Source: Chitinophagaceae bacterium
GTDB lineage: Bacteria; Bacteroidota; Bacteroidia; Chitinophagales; Chitinophagaceae
Assembly (NCBI GenBank): GCA_025963615.1
Contig: JAOQAL010000118.1
Location: 1-9,117, forward strand
Direction of reading: 5' to 3'
DNA length: 9,117 nucleotides
The position numbers were made by a program, and so were the translations under genes. Below are positions 1-5,929 of the stretch, piece after piece. Within the stretch, counting starts at the first letter, position 1, and each line of letters starts with the position of its first letter. Below the pieces are notes generated by a model. The model worked only from the letters and a program-made list of their open reading frames with translations. It had not been told where the DNA came from and ran no database searches.

Positions 1-119
1 GTGCTTAATTAAGAATTATGATGTGGATATATTGTTTCGTTATACAAAAAAATATAATTAATTAATTAAAACCATGTTTAAGTAATTGCGTTTTAGTAGT
101 ACATATAAAAACATAAACT

Positions 120-665
120 ATGAAAACTGCAACAGCAAAACCAATCGCAACAACTGAAAACGTAGAGGATTCAGCACTGAATGAATTATTTATTGACGAG
201 ATTAAAGACCTTTATTGGGCAGAAAAGCATTTAGTTAAAGCATTGCCTAAAATGATTAAAGGCGCAACTTCGGCCGAGTTGAAAACTACCATTGAAAATC
301 ACCTGAGGGAAACTGAAAATCACATTACACGTTTAGAAAGTGTATTTGATTCTATAGGCGAAAAAGCAGTGGCAGTAAAATGCGAAGCAATGGCCGGTTT
401 ATTAAAAGAAGCCGAAGAGTTGCTTACCGAAACTGATAAAGGAACAATGACCCGTGATGTGGCCATTATATCGGCTGCTCAAAAAGTTGAGCACTACGAA
501 ATAGCTTCCTACGGAACAGTTAAAACATTAGCCGGAGTTTTAGGTTATAATGAAGCTGCCGAACTATTGGAAGCAACTTTGGCAGAAGAAAAAAATGCAG
601 ACGCGTTATTAACGCAAGTTGCAGAAAGTACTGTTAATACATCTGCGAAAAGCGAAAAGAAGTAA
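120..665 (+). CDS. DUF892 / YciF-type ferritin-like protein
   Basis: The 181-residue product matches the DUF892 (YciE/YciF) family, a ferritin-like four-helix-bundle group linked to general stress; its exact reaction is not established. After a disordered N-terminal ~18 residues, helix 1 holds LFIDEIKDLYWAEKHL (about 23-38), helix 2 HLRETENHITRLE (61-73), helix 3 QKVEHYEIASYGT (121-133) and helix 4 LAEEKNADALL (154-164). The Glu and His residues in these segments (for example E35, E64, H68, E124, H125, E156) are the probable metal ligands by analogy with ferritin-like folds. There is no signal peptide, so it is probably cytoplasmic, and the tail is Lys/Ser rich. The ATG at 120 is the only sensible start, after an AT-rich leader without a Shine-Dalgarno. 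It lies 33 bp before a second helical-bundle gene and likely shares a transcript with it. Length is normal for the family. Confidence 0.9.
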   Translation: MKTATAKPIATTENVEDSALNELFIDEIKDLYWAEKHLVKALPKMIKGATSAELKTTIENHLRETENHITRLESVFDSIGEKAVAVKCEAMAGLLKEAEELLTETDKGTMTRDVAIISAAQKVEHYEIASYGTVKTLAGVLGYNEAAELLEATLAEEKNADALLTQVAESTVNTSAKSEKK

Positions 666-682
666 TTAAACAAACAAACCTT

Positions 683-690
683 AAAGGAGG
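683..690 (+). promoter_or_regulatory. Strong Shine-Dalgarno site
   Basis: AAAGGAGG ends 8 bases before the ATG at 699. A near-perfect anti-16S match is unusual in Bacteroidota, where most genes here have none, and it fixes the start of the second gene. It suggests high translation of that protein. Confidence 0.8.
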
Positions 691-698
691 ATATAGCC

Positions 699-1154
699 AT
701 GTCAACTACAAATGATAAATTAAAAGAGCAATTGGAACATTTGCTTTTGATATGTAACGACGGTATTGAAGGGTACCGTAAAGCGGCCGATAACTCTAAA
801 GGGATTGAATTTACTACTCTTTTTACTGATTACGTAATACAACGTACCGAATATGCCAACGAACTAAAGGCAGAAATACGTGTTTTAGGTGGTGATGCCG
901 ATAATCAAACCGGCGGTACTTTAGGCATGTTGCACCGTATTTGGACAGATATTAAATACAGGTTAAGCAGTGATGAAGAACATGCCGCCTTAGAAGCCTG
1001 TATAACAGGCGAAAAAGCAGCTATTACCGAATATGACGCTGTATTAAACGATGATACCCTTACACCCGAACTAAGAGAATTGATACAGGACCAGCGTGAT
1101 GGTATTGAGCGCGCTTTAATAAAGGCCGAGCAGTTAGTCAGGGTATATTCCTAA
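699..1154 (+). CDS. PA2169-type four-helix-bundle protein (DUF2383)
   Basis: This 151-residue protein fits the PA2169 / DUF2383 family of ferritin-like four-helix bundles. Visible helices include LEHLLLICNDGIEGYRKAAD (about 12-31), FTDYVIQRTEYANELKAEIR (42-61), a Gly-rich turn at about 64-74, a helix with EEHAALEACITGEKAAITEY (94-113), and a last helix LRELIQDQRDGIERALIKAE (125-144). Acidic residues on the four helices could form a di-metal site, but I cannot confirm ligands. The function of the family is unknown; members occur with stress genes. The gene follows the DUF892 gene by 33 bp, has a strong Shine-Dalgarno and is followed at once by a terminator, so the two most likely form one operon. 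Start chosen from the Shine-Dalgarno spacing. Probably cytoplasmic. Confidence 0.85.
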   Translation: MSTTNDKLKEQLEHLLLICNDGIEGYRKAADNSKGIEFTTLFTDYVIQRTEYANELKAEIRVLGGDADNQTGGTLGMLHRIWTDIKYRLSSDEEHAALEACITGEKAAITEYDAVLNDDTLTPELRELIQDQRDGIERALIKAEQLVRVYS

Positions 1155-1163
1155 TGGCATAAA

Positions 1164-1194
1164 AAGGCCTATAAATATTTAATTTATAGGCCTT
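1164..1194 (+). terminator. Rho-independent terminator, likely bidirectional
   Basis: A perfect 13-bp stem (AAGGCCTATAAAT with its complement at 1182-1194) encloses a 5-base loop and is followed by ATTTTTTT. It starts 10 bases after the stop codon at 1154. The A-run before the stem gives a T-run on the minus strand, so it can also end the minus-strand remnant to its right. Confidence 0.9.
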
Positions 1195-1221
1195 ATTTTT
1201 TTAAAAGCGGGCTGAAAGGGG

Positions 1222-1424
1222 CTACAAATCGAACTCCTCGTGCCACTTTTGACCTTCATTGCCGATATAAATCTCGATAATACAGTTAATAAGCAACCAA
1301 ACATTTTAGAACATAAAGCCGACAAAAGCAATCGGGCTGTTGTTCCGAAAAAAGAGAATAAAATCAACCATTCTAAAAAGAATAAAGGACTACAATTATA
1401 ACGGCACCTCCATCGCGGCCACAT
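1222..1424 (-). pseudogene. Probable remnant of small membrane protein
   Basis: The spacer 1195-1545 has no intact gene, but its minus strand shows protein-like stretches in shifted frames. From 1305 down to the TAG at 1222-1224 one frame reads LINCIIEIYIGNEGQKWHEE and then FDL, a hydrophobic segment followed by a polar tail. A TAA at 1306-1308 closes this frame upstream. A second frame covering 1424 to about 1300 gives a hydrophobic stretch (FFLEWLILFSFFGTTARLLL). Joined by one frameshift near 1300 they would make a small membrane protein ending just before the bidirectional terminator. Further upstream, 1447-1536 carries another short hydrophobic frame (VISLFRFTFVGILFSF). I do not recognise the family. 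The alternative is chance hydrophobic translation of AT-rich DNA; the C-terminal part is the more convincing piece. Confidence 0.3.
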
Positions 1425-1545
1425 CTAAGAAAACTCTTTGAACACCTTAGTCGATTGCGGAATGTTTGAGCACGCTAATCAACGCAGTGAACGAGAAAAG
1501 TATACCCACAAATGTAAATCTAAATAGCGAAATCACTATCTTTAA

Positions 1546-1571
1546 CTCTCCGTACCCCCTCGTACGGAGAG
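1546..1571 (+). promoter_or_regulatory. Perfect hairpin abutting AraC-gene start codon
   Basis: A 10-bp perfect inverted repeat (CTCTCCGTAC, 6-base loop, GTACGGAGAG) ends four bases before the ATG at 1576. Its right arm contains GGAGAG, the only Shine-Dalgarno-like sequence available. As RNA, the hairpin would hide the ribosome site; as DNA, it could be an autoregulatory operator. The inverted repeat is seen directly; either role is inference. Confidence 0.6.
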
Positions 1572-1575
1572 ACAA

Positions 1576-2406
1576 ATGATAAATTTCCGATTTATTCCGG
1601 TCACACCACATCCTTTACTAAGCCAATATGTTGCGAAAATGTGCGTTTTCGAAAGCAGTGGCCGCCTTCCCACGTTGGATAGAAAACTGATCGTCCCAAA
1701 TGCAAATTTTAAATTAACACTTACCTACCGTAACGGAATTGCAGCCCGCATCGGGGACAAAACCTTCATTCAAAGTGAAAATGAGCTAAGTTTAACAGGC
1801 CTGGTCGATCTGCCTGTCATTCTTGATCCCCAGGAAGATGTGCAGACGGGTACGATCATCATAGAATTTAACCCGCTCGGAGCGTATCGTTTTTTTCATT
1901 TGTCGTATGCAGAAGCCAAAAATCAAATAATAGAGCTGGCAGACCTGGTCGGCAACTATGCAGAAAATCTTCAATCGCAACTTGCTGAAGCAAACTCTGT
2001 GCCGCTGAAATTGCATCTTTTGCAGAATTTCCTGATCAAACAGTTGGAAAAAACCGCGCCAGACCCGATCTATGATTATTGCATCAATCGTATATCGGAT
2101 TCCAAAGGTCTTCTCACCGTGGCACAGCTTGAAAAGGAAACCGGCTACAGTTCGAGATGGCTCCATACAAAATTCTCAGAACACCTGGGTACGGGTCCCA
2201 AAAACCTTTCCGAGATCGTCCGGTTCAAACAATTTTACAAAGTGTATTCAACGGGTGTCAAATCGCAAAGTTTAAAAGAACATATTTATCATTATTACCA
2301 CGATCAATCCCATTTCATCAGGGCATTTAAAAGGTTCACCGGATCTACCCCAACCGATCTTCAAAACAGCATGAACGAACTCGCCACCAAACATTATACG
2401 TTTTGA
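1576..2406 (+). CDS. AraC-family transcriptional regulator
   Basis: The 276-residue product has a ligand-binding-type N-terminal domain and a C-terminal AraC double helix-turn-helix. The N-terminus (FRFIPVTPHPLLSQYVAKM, about 4-22) is typical of Bacteroidota AraC regulators with a DUF6597-like sensor domain. The first helix-turn-helix lies around LTVAQLEKETGYSSRWLHTK (about 180-199). The second is at about 225-262 and carries the family signature YYHDQSHFIRAFKRFTGSTP. It should act as a DNA-binding regulator in the cytoplasm; ligand unknown. It is followed after 62 bp by an SRPBCC gene on the same strand, a frequent pairing in which the small-molecule-binding-fold protein is the likely target or partner. 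The start at 1576 keeps the full N-terminal domain and lies right after the hairpin at 1546-1571. Length is normal. Confidence 0.88.
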   Translation: MINFRFIPVTPHPLLSQYVAKMCVFESSGRLPTLDRKLIVPNANFKLTLTYRNGIAARIGDKTFIQSENELSLTGLVDLPVILDPQEDVQTGTIIIEFNPLGAYRFFHLSYAEAKNQIIELADLVGNYAENLQSQLAEANSVPLKLHLLQNFLIKQLEKTAPDPIYDYCINRISDSKGLLTVAQLEKETGYSSRWLHTKFSEHLGTGPKNLSEIVRFKQFYKVYSTGVKSQSLKEHIYHYYHDQSHFIRAFKRFTGSTPTDLQNSMNELATKHYTF

Positions 2407-2468
2407 GTTCCGATTTGTACAATACTTAAAGCTGCCATCGCCCGATCTTTGCTTAAAAAACAAATAAA

Positions 2469-2918
2469 ATGGGAAAGAACGATTTTATCAGCAGTATCTC
2501 TGCAAAAATTAGCGCGGACGAGGCGATCAAAAGGATCTGCAATGTACCCGGGTGGTGGGGAATAACCTTTAGCGGGAACTCCGAAAAACAAAACGATCAA
2601 TTTATAGTAAAGATGGGAGGTGATTCCTTCTTTAACTTTACCGTAGCAGAATTAATTCCCGGTAAAAGTGTTGTTTGGTTAGTTACCGATTGCAATATGC
2701 CCTGGTATTCGGATAAAAAGGAATGGACTAACACCAAATTGATTTTCGATCTTACTGAAAACAATGGTGTAACGAATCTGAATTTTACACATGAAGGTCT
2801 TACACCGGAAGCTGAGTGTTATAAGGACTGTGCACCAGGTTGGACCCATTGGATCAAAACAAGCTTATTTTCCTATTTTACTACAGGGACAGGCGTTTTC
2901 CGTGAGCCGTCGATTTAA
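2469..2918 (+). CDS. SRPBCC / AHSA1-like domain protein
   Basis: The 149-residue protein is an SRPBCC-fold member of the AHSA1-like (activator of Hsp90 ATPase homologue 1-like) group, a helix-grip fold with a hydrophobic cavity for small ligands. Features seen are an N-terminal strand and helix (FISSISAKISADEAIKRI), the pocket signature VPGWWG (26-31), a central strand ELIPGKSVVWLVTD (61-74), EWTNTKLIFDL (85-95), NFTHEGLTPEAECY (105-118) and a C-terminal helix around GWTHWIKTSLFSYF (124-137), as expected for a single-domain member. Ligand and role cannot be told. No signal peptide, so cytoplasmic. It follows the AraC-type gene and could be co-transcribed with it. A damaged second copy lies directly downstream, so this gene was probably duplicated in tandem. 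The extreme C-terminus (GVFREPSI) is less family-like than the rest. Start ATG at 2469; no clear Shine-Dalgarno. Confidence 0.82.
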   Translation: MGKNDFISSISAKISADEAIKRICNVPGWWGITFSGNSEKQNDQFIVKMGGDSFFNFTVAELIPGKSVVWLVTDCNMPWYSDKKEWTNTKLIFDLTENNGVTNLNFTHEGLTPEAECYKDCAPGWTHWIKTSLFSYFTTGTGVFREPSI

Positions 2919-2937
2919 CAATCAAGAGACGTTAACA

Positions 2938-3308
2938 CATATATTAAACGACGTTTCAAAGTGGTAGTCAAAAAGATTCTGAAAGGCATCGCACAAAACT
3001 TAATGATGAATTTATCATTGATCATCCAGGCGCGCATTGTTCAAAAAAGAAGTTGATCGAAGTTATTCCTGGCAAAAAAGTGGTATGTCTGGTGACAGAC
3101 AGCGAACCAAATTGGCTCGTAAATGAAAAGACAGAGTGGACTGGCGCCAAGATGATCTTTGAATTGACCCTCGAAGGCGATAAAACCCTACTCCATTTTA
3201 CTCATTGAAGGGCTTGTGCCTGAAAAGGAATGTTATGACAGGTGTATGCAGGGTTGGGATATGGTTATTAAAGACTGGCTGTTCAACTTTATTACTGCCG
3301 GTAAATAA
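2938..3308 (+). pseudogene. Frameshifted second SRPBCC/AHSA1-like copy
   Basis: This is a decayed paralogue of the preceding gene, read in three successive frames. Frame one gives HILNDVSKW (2938-2964) and stops at TAG 2965. Frame two runs from 2966, with KLNDEFIIDHPG, then KKLIEVIPGKKVVCLVTD, then EWTGAKMIFELTLEGDKTLL, to a TGA at 3206-3208 after HFTH. Frame three resumes at 3207 with EGLVPEKECYDRCMQGW and ends at TAA 3306-3308 after FNFITAGK. The pattern matches the intact copy block for block (IPGK-VV-LVTD, EWT--K-IF, FTHEGL-PE-ECY--C). The 3206 break fits a single inserted T in CATTGAA where the intact form would read CATGAA. No credible start codon remains upstream, so it is almost certainly non-functional. 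Confidence 0.85.
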
Positions 3309-3344
3309 CGCAGAATCAATTCAAGAAAATCCCCCAATATAAAA

Positions 3345-3365
3345 AGGGTAAGCCGGGCTCGAACC
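3345..3365 (-). other. tRNA 3'-end-like fragment (possible att scar)
   Basis: On the minus strand this reads GG, a 7-base T-loop TTCGAGC, a 5-base T-stem strand CCGGC and a 7-base acceptor strand TTACCCT, then a T-run. These are exact tRNA lengths, but the 5' T-stem partner (expected GCCGG) keeps only its last GG, and the rest of a tRNA is absent. Integrases commonly target and duplicate such tRNA 3' ends. A second, different fragment lies at 6524-6545 on the same strand. Confidence 0.45.
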
Positions 3366-3452
3366 AAAAGAAATAGGCAGCTATCTTATTTTAAAGAAGT
3401 TACAGTTTTTGTATTACTTCGGCTATTCATCCAAAATGATTTGTAAAAAATA

Positions 3453-3484
3453 AAACGCGCTAAAAATAAGTATTTAGCGCGTTT
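3453..3484 (-). terminator. Rho-independent terminator (minus strand)
   Basis: A perfect 12-bp stem (AAACGCGCTAAA and its complement at 3473-3484) with an 8-base loop. On the minus strand it is followed by a T-rich tract (TTATTTTTTA), and it lies 3 bases after the minus-strand stop at 3488-3490. It therefore best fits the small minus-strand reading frame to its right. Confidence 0.8.
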
Positions 3485-3487
3485 ATT

Positions 3488-3649
3488 TTAGTTCTGCGGA
3501 ATGGACGGGTCCGTTGTAGGCCTTCCAATCAGCTGATTATCAGTTTTATTGAAATTTATAAAATGCTCTACTACACGAATGGCGCAGTCATTTTACTTTT
3601 CTTCTGTTTTAACTTCAAAAAAGAATATTGCCGATAAATTAATGTACAT
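3488..3649 (-). pseudogene. Small unrecognised gene with in-frame stop
   Basis: On the minus strand an ATG at 3649 opens MYINLSAIFFFEVKTEEK and meets a TAA. The same frame then continues with NDCAIRVVEHFINFNK and TDNQLIGRPTTDPSIPQN to a TAA at 3488-3490. Both halves look like real protein and share one frame, so a single A-to-T change (AAA to TAA) in an about 53-residue gene would explain the break. Support comes from both sides: a terminator 3 bases after the stop and a near-consensus Bacteroidota promoter 32 bases upstream. I do not recognise the family. The N-terminus is mildly hydrophobic (LSAIFFFEV). An alternative is that only the 18-residue peptide is made. It could also be a chance open frame, but the promoter-terminator pair argues against that. 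Confidence 0.45.
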
Positions 3650-3670
3650 CAAAATTCAGAATCGCAATTC

Positions 3671-3708
3671 TTTCTGAGAATAAAGATAAGATTATTTAAT
3701 CTCAGAAA
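3671..3708. repeat. Inverted repeat framing a promoter
   Basis: TTTCTGAGA (3671-3679) and TCTCAGAAA (3700-3708) are perfect 9-bp complementary arms 20 bases apart. On the minus strand one arm abuts the -33 TTTG and the other follows the -7 box, so an operator role for the minus-strand gene is plausible. Confidence 0.45.
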
Positions 3709-3712
3709 CAAA
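3681..3712 (-). promoter_or_regulatory. Bacteroidota-type promoter, minus strand
   Basis: On the minus strand TTTG (3709-3712) is followed after exactly 20 bases by TATCTTTA (3681-3688), seven of eight matches to TAnnTTTG counting the free positions. It faces the small disrupted gene at 3488-3649. Confidence 0.5.
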
Positions 3713-3832
3713 TCGAACTTAGATAAACCAAACAGAGATGTGGCCGCTTTAAATTCATAATAGGGCTTGAGTTTTTATGAAACTGTAAAATAAAAGTTAA
3801 CATATACTTAAGGATTTAGGTTTTTTTTGACT

Positions 3833-4452
3833 ATGGGCAGAAGCAGTAGCGGGGTGGCTACCACCAGTGGCAGCCATCGTATCGAATTAGGCTATTTATT
3901 AAACAAGGACTGATCCAGAAAGGCAAACAGGTTAATGGTTCACTCAGCTGGGAAAGCAGAGGTGAAAAGACGGGTGAGATTCGTATTGACAGCGATTACC
4001 GTCCCGGAGCAGGCGGACATCTGCGCCTACGCTATCGCCTCACCTCCGGCGGCCAGGACCATGACTATGATTATCGCATATCCTTGGTCGAACAAGCCAG
4101 CAACCTAGGCAAAGGCACAGTGCTTTATATGCTCTGCCCGGAAAGTGGCAAGCGCTGCCGTATCTTATATCGCACTTACGGCAGTCACCGCTGGAAAGCT
4201 CGTGAAGCTTACCAAAATCGGATTTATTACCCCTTACAATTGAGTTCCAAAATGGACCGTTACAACGATCGTTATTGGGCACTGGAAAAACAACTTGAGG
4301 CTGACCGCAAAAGCCGGCTTAACGGTTTTTATGCTAGCAAACCTACCAAAAGAGCTTAGCGCGGGCAGGAACTGGAGAACAAGCAACAATTGATGGACAT
4401 TCTACGTTGGGGGCCAATGGCGATGCCTCTTAACCTGAGACGCTGTTTTTAA
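3833..4452 (+). pseudogene. Hypothetical protein, frameshift plus in-frame amber
   Basis: An ATG at 3833 opens MGRSSSGVATTSGSHRIELG and runs to a TGA about 30 codons on. The -1 frame then continues IKQGLIQKGKQVNGSLSWES without a gap, through CRILYRTYGSHRWKAREAYQ and YYPLQLSSKMDRYNDRYWAL, to a TAG at 4357-4359. Past that TAG the frame still reads protein-like sequence (ENKQQLMDILRWGPMAMPLN) to TAA at 4450-4452. A full product would be about 205 residues. The text resembles a basic, Tyr-rich hypothetical family I associate with Bacteroidota accessory regions, with a possible metal-binding CPESGKRC motif; I cannot name it or give a function. One lost base near 3897-3905 and one amber codon explain the damage. 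The codon use seems richer in G/C than the flanking regions, fitting foreign origin. It ends 114 bp before the AbiE-type operon. Confidence 0.6.
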
Positions 4453-4463
4453 AGAATAGTGAA

Positions 4464-4482
4464 TGTTCATGTTACATGAACA
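4464..4482. promoter_or_regulatory. Operator 1, TGTTCA-N7-TGAACA
   Basis: TGTTCATGTTACATGAACA is a 19-bp palindrome with 8-bp perfect arms and a 3-base centre, placed upstream of the -33 box. Its outer half-sites and 7-base spacing are the same as in the site at 4538-4556. It is a likely binding site for the AbiEi-type antitoxin encoded downstream. Confidence 0.6.
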
Positions 4483-4493
4483 GGAATATTTTT

Positions 4494-4526
4494 TGAACAA
4501 ATATTTGCATTTGAATATATTGTTCA
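4494..4526. repeat. Outward-facing operator half-site pair
   Basis: TGAACAA (4494-4500) and TTGTTCA (4520-4526) are the same half-sites as in the two flanking operators but in the opposite arrangement, 19 bases apart and overlapping the promoter. They make the region a four-part array of one motif. Confidence 0.5.
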
Positions 4527-4535
4527 TTATTTTTG
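4504..4535 (+). promoter_or_regulatory. Consensus Bacteroidota promoter of AbiE operon
   Basis: TTTG (4504-4507), a 20-base spacer and TATTTTTG (4528-4535) match the Bacteroidota primary-sigma consensus TTTG-N19-21-TAnnTTTG perfectly. The transcript would start near 4541, inside the second operator and about 25 bases before the ATG at 4567. Confidence 0.75.
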
Positions 4536-4537
4536 GT

Positions 4538-4556
4538 TGTTCATGTATACTGAACA
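4538..4556. promoter_or_regulatory. Operator 2 over the transcription start
   Basis: TGTTCATGTATACTGAACA is a 19-bp inverted repeat with 6-bp arms and a 7-base centre, directly after the -7 box and covering the expected transcription start. A bound repressor here would block transcription, as expected for antitoxin autoregulation. Confidence 0.65.
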
Positions 4557-4566
4557 TGATTAAAAA

Positions 4567-5574
4567 ATGAACGAGAAGGAAAGGAATCTGCTATATCAAG
4601 CCACGGACAAGCTCCAAGAATTGACCGGTGCGACTATGCGCGACCTGAGCATACGAGCTAAAGACAATTACGCCGAGCGTGACGGCACCATTGCTCTAAC
4701 CTTCGGTGACACTACCGTGGAATTTTATGTAGAGATCAAAAACGAAGTACGTGGCAACACCATACCCGTAGTACAAATTCCCAATTTTTATAAAAGACGG
4801 GATACCCTGCTCATCTGCGGCTATATTACCAAACCCATGAAAGATGAGCTGCGACACCGGCAGATCAATTACCTGGAACTGGCCGGGAATTGTTATATCC
4901 GGACTAAAGGGGTTTATATCTTTATAAACGATCAGCAGGTGACGGACACCCGTACCGCGCCGCGGGGCAAACTCTGGAAAACGGCTGGTATTAAATTCCT
5001 GTTCGCACTGCTCAACGAACCTGAACTTCTGGGACAGCCTTACCGCACAGTAGCAGACCGGGCGGATATTGCCCTGGGCAATGTAGGTGCATTGATGGAC
5101 GAAATGACCCGCGAGGGCTATTTAAAAGAAGGGTTAAATAAAACCGTATTCATCGAGCGCCGGGAAGAATTGTTTGGCCGCTGGGCCGAAGCCTACCGCA
5201 ATACCCTACGTCCAAAAATTACCGCAGGCACTTATCGTTTTGTCGATAAAAGCCTGAACGACCGCTGGAAAGAACTGCAACCTAAAACCTTTCACTGGGG
5301 CGGCGAAAATGCCGGAGCGTTGCTGACCGGCTACCTGAGACCGGAAAAATTCACCATGTACGCAATTAATTTCCGGCAGGAAGTCATGCAGGAACTTAAA
5401 TTACTACCCGACCCGGAGGGGCCGGTGGAAATTCTGCATCAGTTCTGGAAAGACAAGCCGGAAGAAACGCGAGTTACCGTATCGCCTTTGCTGGCTTATG
5501 CCGACCTGGCCACTAGCCTCGACAGTAGGAATCGTGAAACCGCTGAAAGATTAAAAAAACAATACTTAGATTAA
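4567..5574 (+). CDS. AbiEi-family type IV antitoxin
   Basis: The 335-residue protein fits the AbiEi-type antitoxin family (AbiEi_2-like), the antidote and autoregulator of type IV toxin-antitoxin systems. In characterised AbiE systems the antitoxin does not bind the toxin but counters it and represses the operon through inverted repeats. An N-terminal alpha/beta domain (1-130) contains TVEFYVEIKNE (50-60), DTLLICGYITKPMKDELR (79-96) and INYLELAGNCYIRT (100-113). A winged helix-turn-helix follows at about 138-188, with the recognition segment ADIALGNVGALMDEMTREGY. The C-terminal domain carries the family block WGGENAGALLTGYLRPEKF (244-262) and ends SPLLAYADLATSLDSRNRET (306-325). No frame damage. 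No Shine-Dalgarno; a four-codon frame (ATG at 4557) ends in ATGA overlapping its start. Its TAA shares a base with the next gene's ATG (TAATG), so translation is coupled. Repeats at 4464-4556 are its likely operators. Confidence 0.85.
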   Translation: MNEKERNLLYQATDKLQELTGATMRDLSIRAKDNYAERDGTIALTFGDTTVEFYVEIKNEVRGNTIPVVQIPNFYKRRDTLLICGYITKPMKDELRHRQINYLELAGNCYIRTKGVYIFINDQQVTDTRTAPRGKLWKTAGIKFLFALLNEPELLGQPYRTVADRADIALGNVGALMDEMTREGYLKEGLNKTVFIERREELFGRWAEAYRNTLRPKITAGTYRFVDKSLNDRWKELQPKTFHWGGENAGALLTGYLRPEKFTMYAINFRQEVMQELKLLPDPEGPVEILHQFWKDKPEETRVTVSPLLAYADLATSLDSRNRETAERLKKQYLD

Positions 5575-5927
5575 TGCTGACGCAACCATTATTAGACATG
5601 CTGGCCGGCCTGGAAAAGGTCTTTGCCGAACTGGACATCGATTTTTACCTGGTCGGTGCCATCGCCCGTGATATCCAGTTTTCGTTAAAAGACGAAAATA
5701 TCCACGCAAGGGCGACGAAGGATGTCGACATCGCAGTAATGGTGAGCGACCAGGCGCAATATACAGCTATAAAAAACGCATTGATCGCTTCCGGTGAATT
5801 TACCGCACATGAAACCGAGGCTATTAAACTATATTATCGGAATGCTATTGAAATTGATCTACTACCTTTTGGCGATATCGAAAACGAACGGCGTGAGATC
5901 AAATTAACTGATCCCATGTTTATCTGA
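5574..5927 (+). CDS. AbiEii-type nucleotidyltransferase toxin, N-terminal half
   Basis: This 117-residue frame is the catalytic half of an AbiEii/AbiGii-type nucleotidyltransferase toxin, the partner of the antitoxin it overlaps by one base. DNA-polymerase-beta-like motifs are clear: LVGAIARDI (26-34), RATKDVDIAVMV (46-57) with D50 and D52, and the third acidic strand EIDLLPFG (93-100) with D95. Related enzymes transfer nucleotides to targets such as tRNA; the substrate here is unknown. The frame stops at TGA 5925-5927 after LTDPMFI. The -1 frame carries on directly (LNMPGFSEV) into the C-terminal half at 5930, and the joined product of about 252 residues is normal for the family. So this is best read as one gene broken by a frameshift (one base lost or two gained). 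A true split gene or recoding is less likely. The half alone lacks the C-terminal toxin motifs. Confidence 0.75.
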   Translation: MLTQPLLDMLAGLEKVFAELDIDFYLVGAIARDIQFSLKDENIHARATKDVDIAVMVSDQAQYTAIKNALIASGEFTAHETEAIKLYYRNAIEIDLLPFGDIENERREIKLTDPMFI

Positions 5928-5929
5928 AT

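Noticed and set aside
1226..1245. T-arm-like sequence GAGTTCGATTTG on the minus strand
   Set aside because: It lacks correct T-stem and acceptor spacing and is better explained as codons of the EEFDL tail of the small membrane-protein remnant.
1447..1520. Plus-strand stretch reading LVDCGMFEH, like a metallo-beta-lactamase-fold strand
   Set aside because: It is only nine residues with no metal-binding HxHxDH motif nearby, and the minus strand of the same DNA reads as a hydrophobic segment, so a chance match is likely.
1792..2166. Minus-strand open frame of 124 codons
   Set aside because: It lies wholly inside the well-supported AraC-type gene, and its translation shows no family features.
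4040..4282. Minus-strand open frame opposite the 3833-4452 pseudogene
   Set aside because: The plus-strand reading is continuous and protein-like across the region, while the minus-strand frame is not.
4464..4556. Repeats before the antitoxin gene considered as a CRISPR-like array
   Set aside because: Units are short palindromic operators overlapping a promoter, with no uniform spacers and no cas genes.
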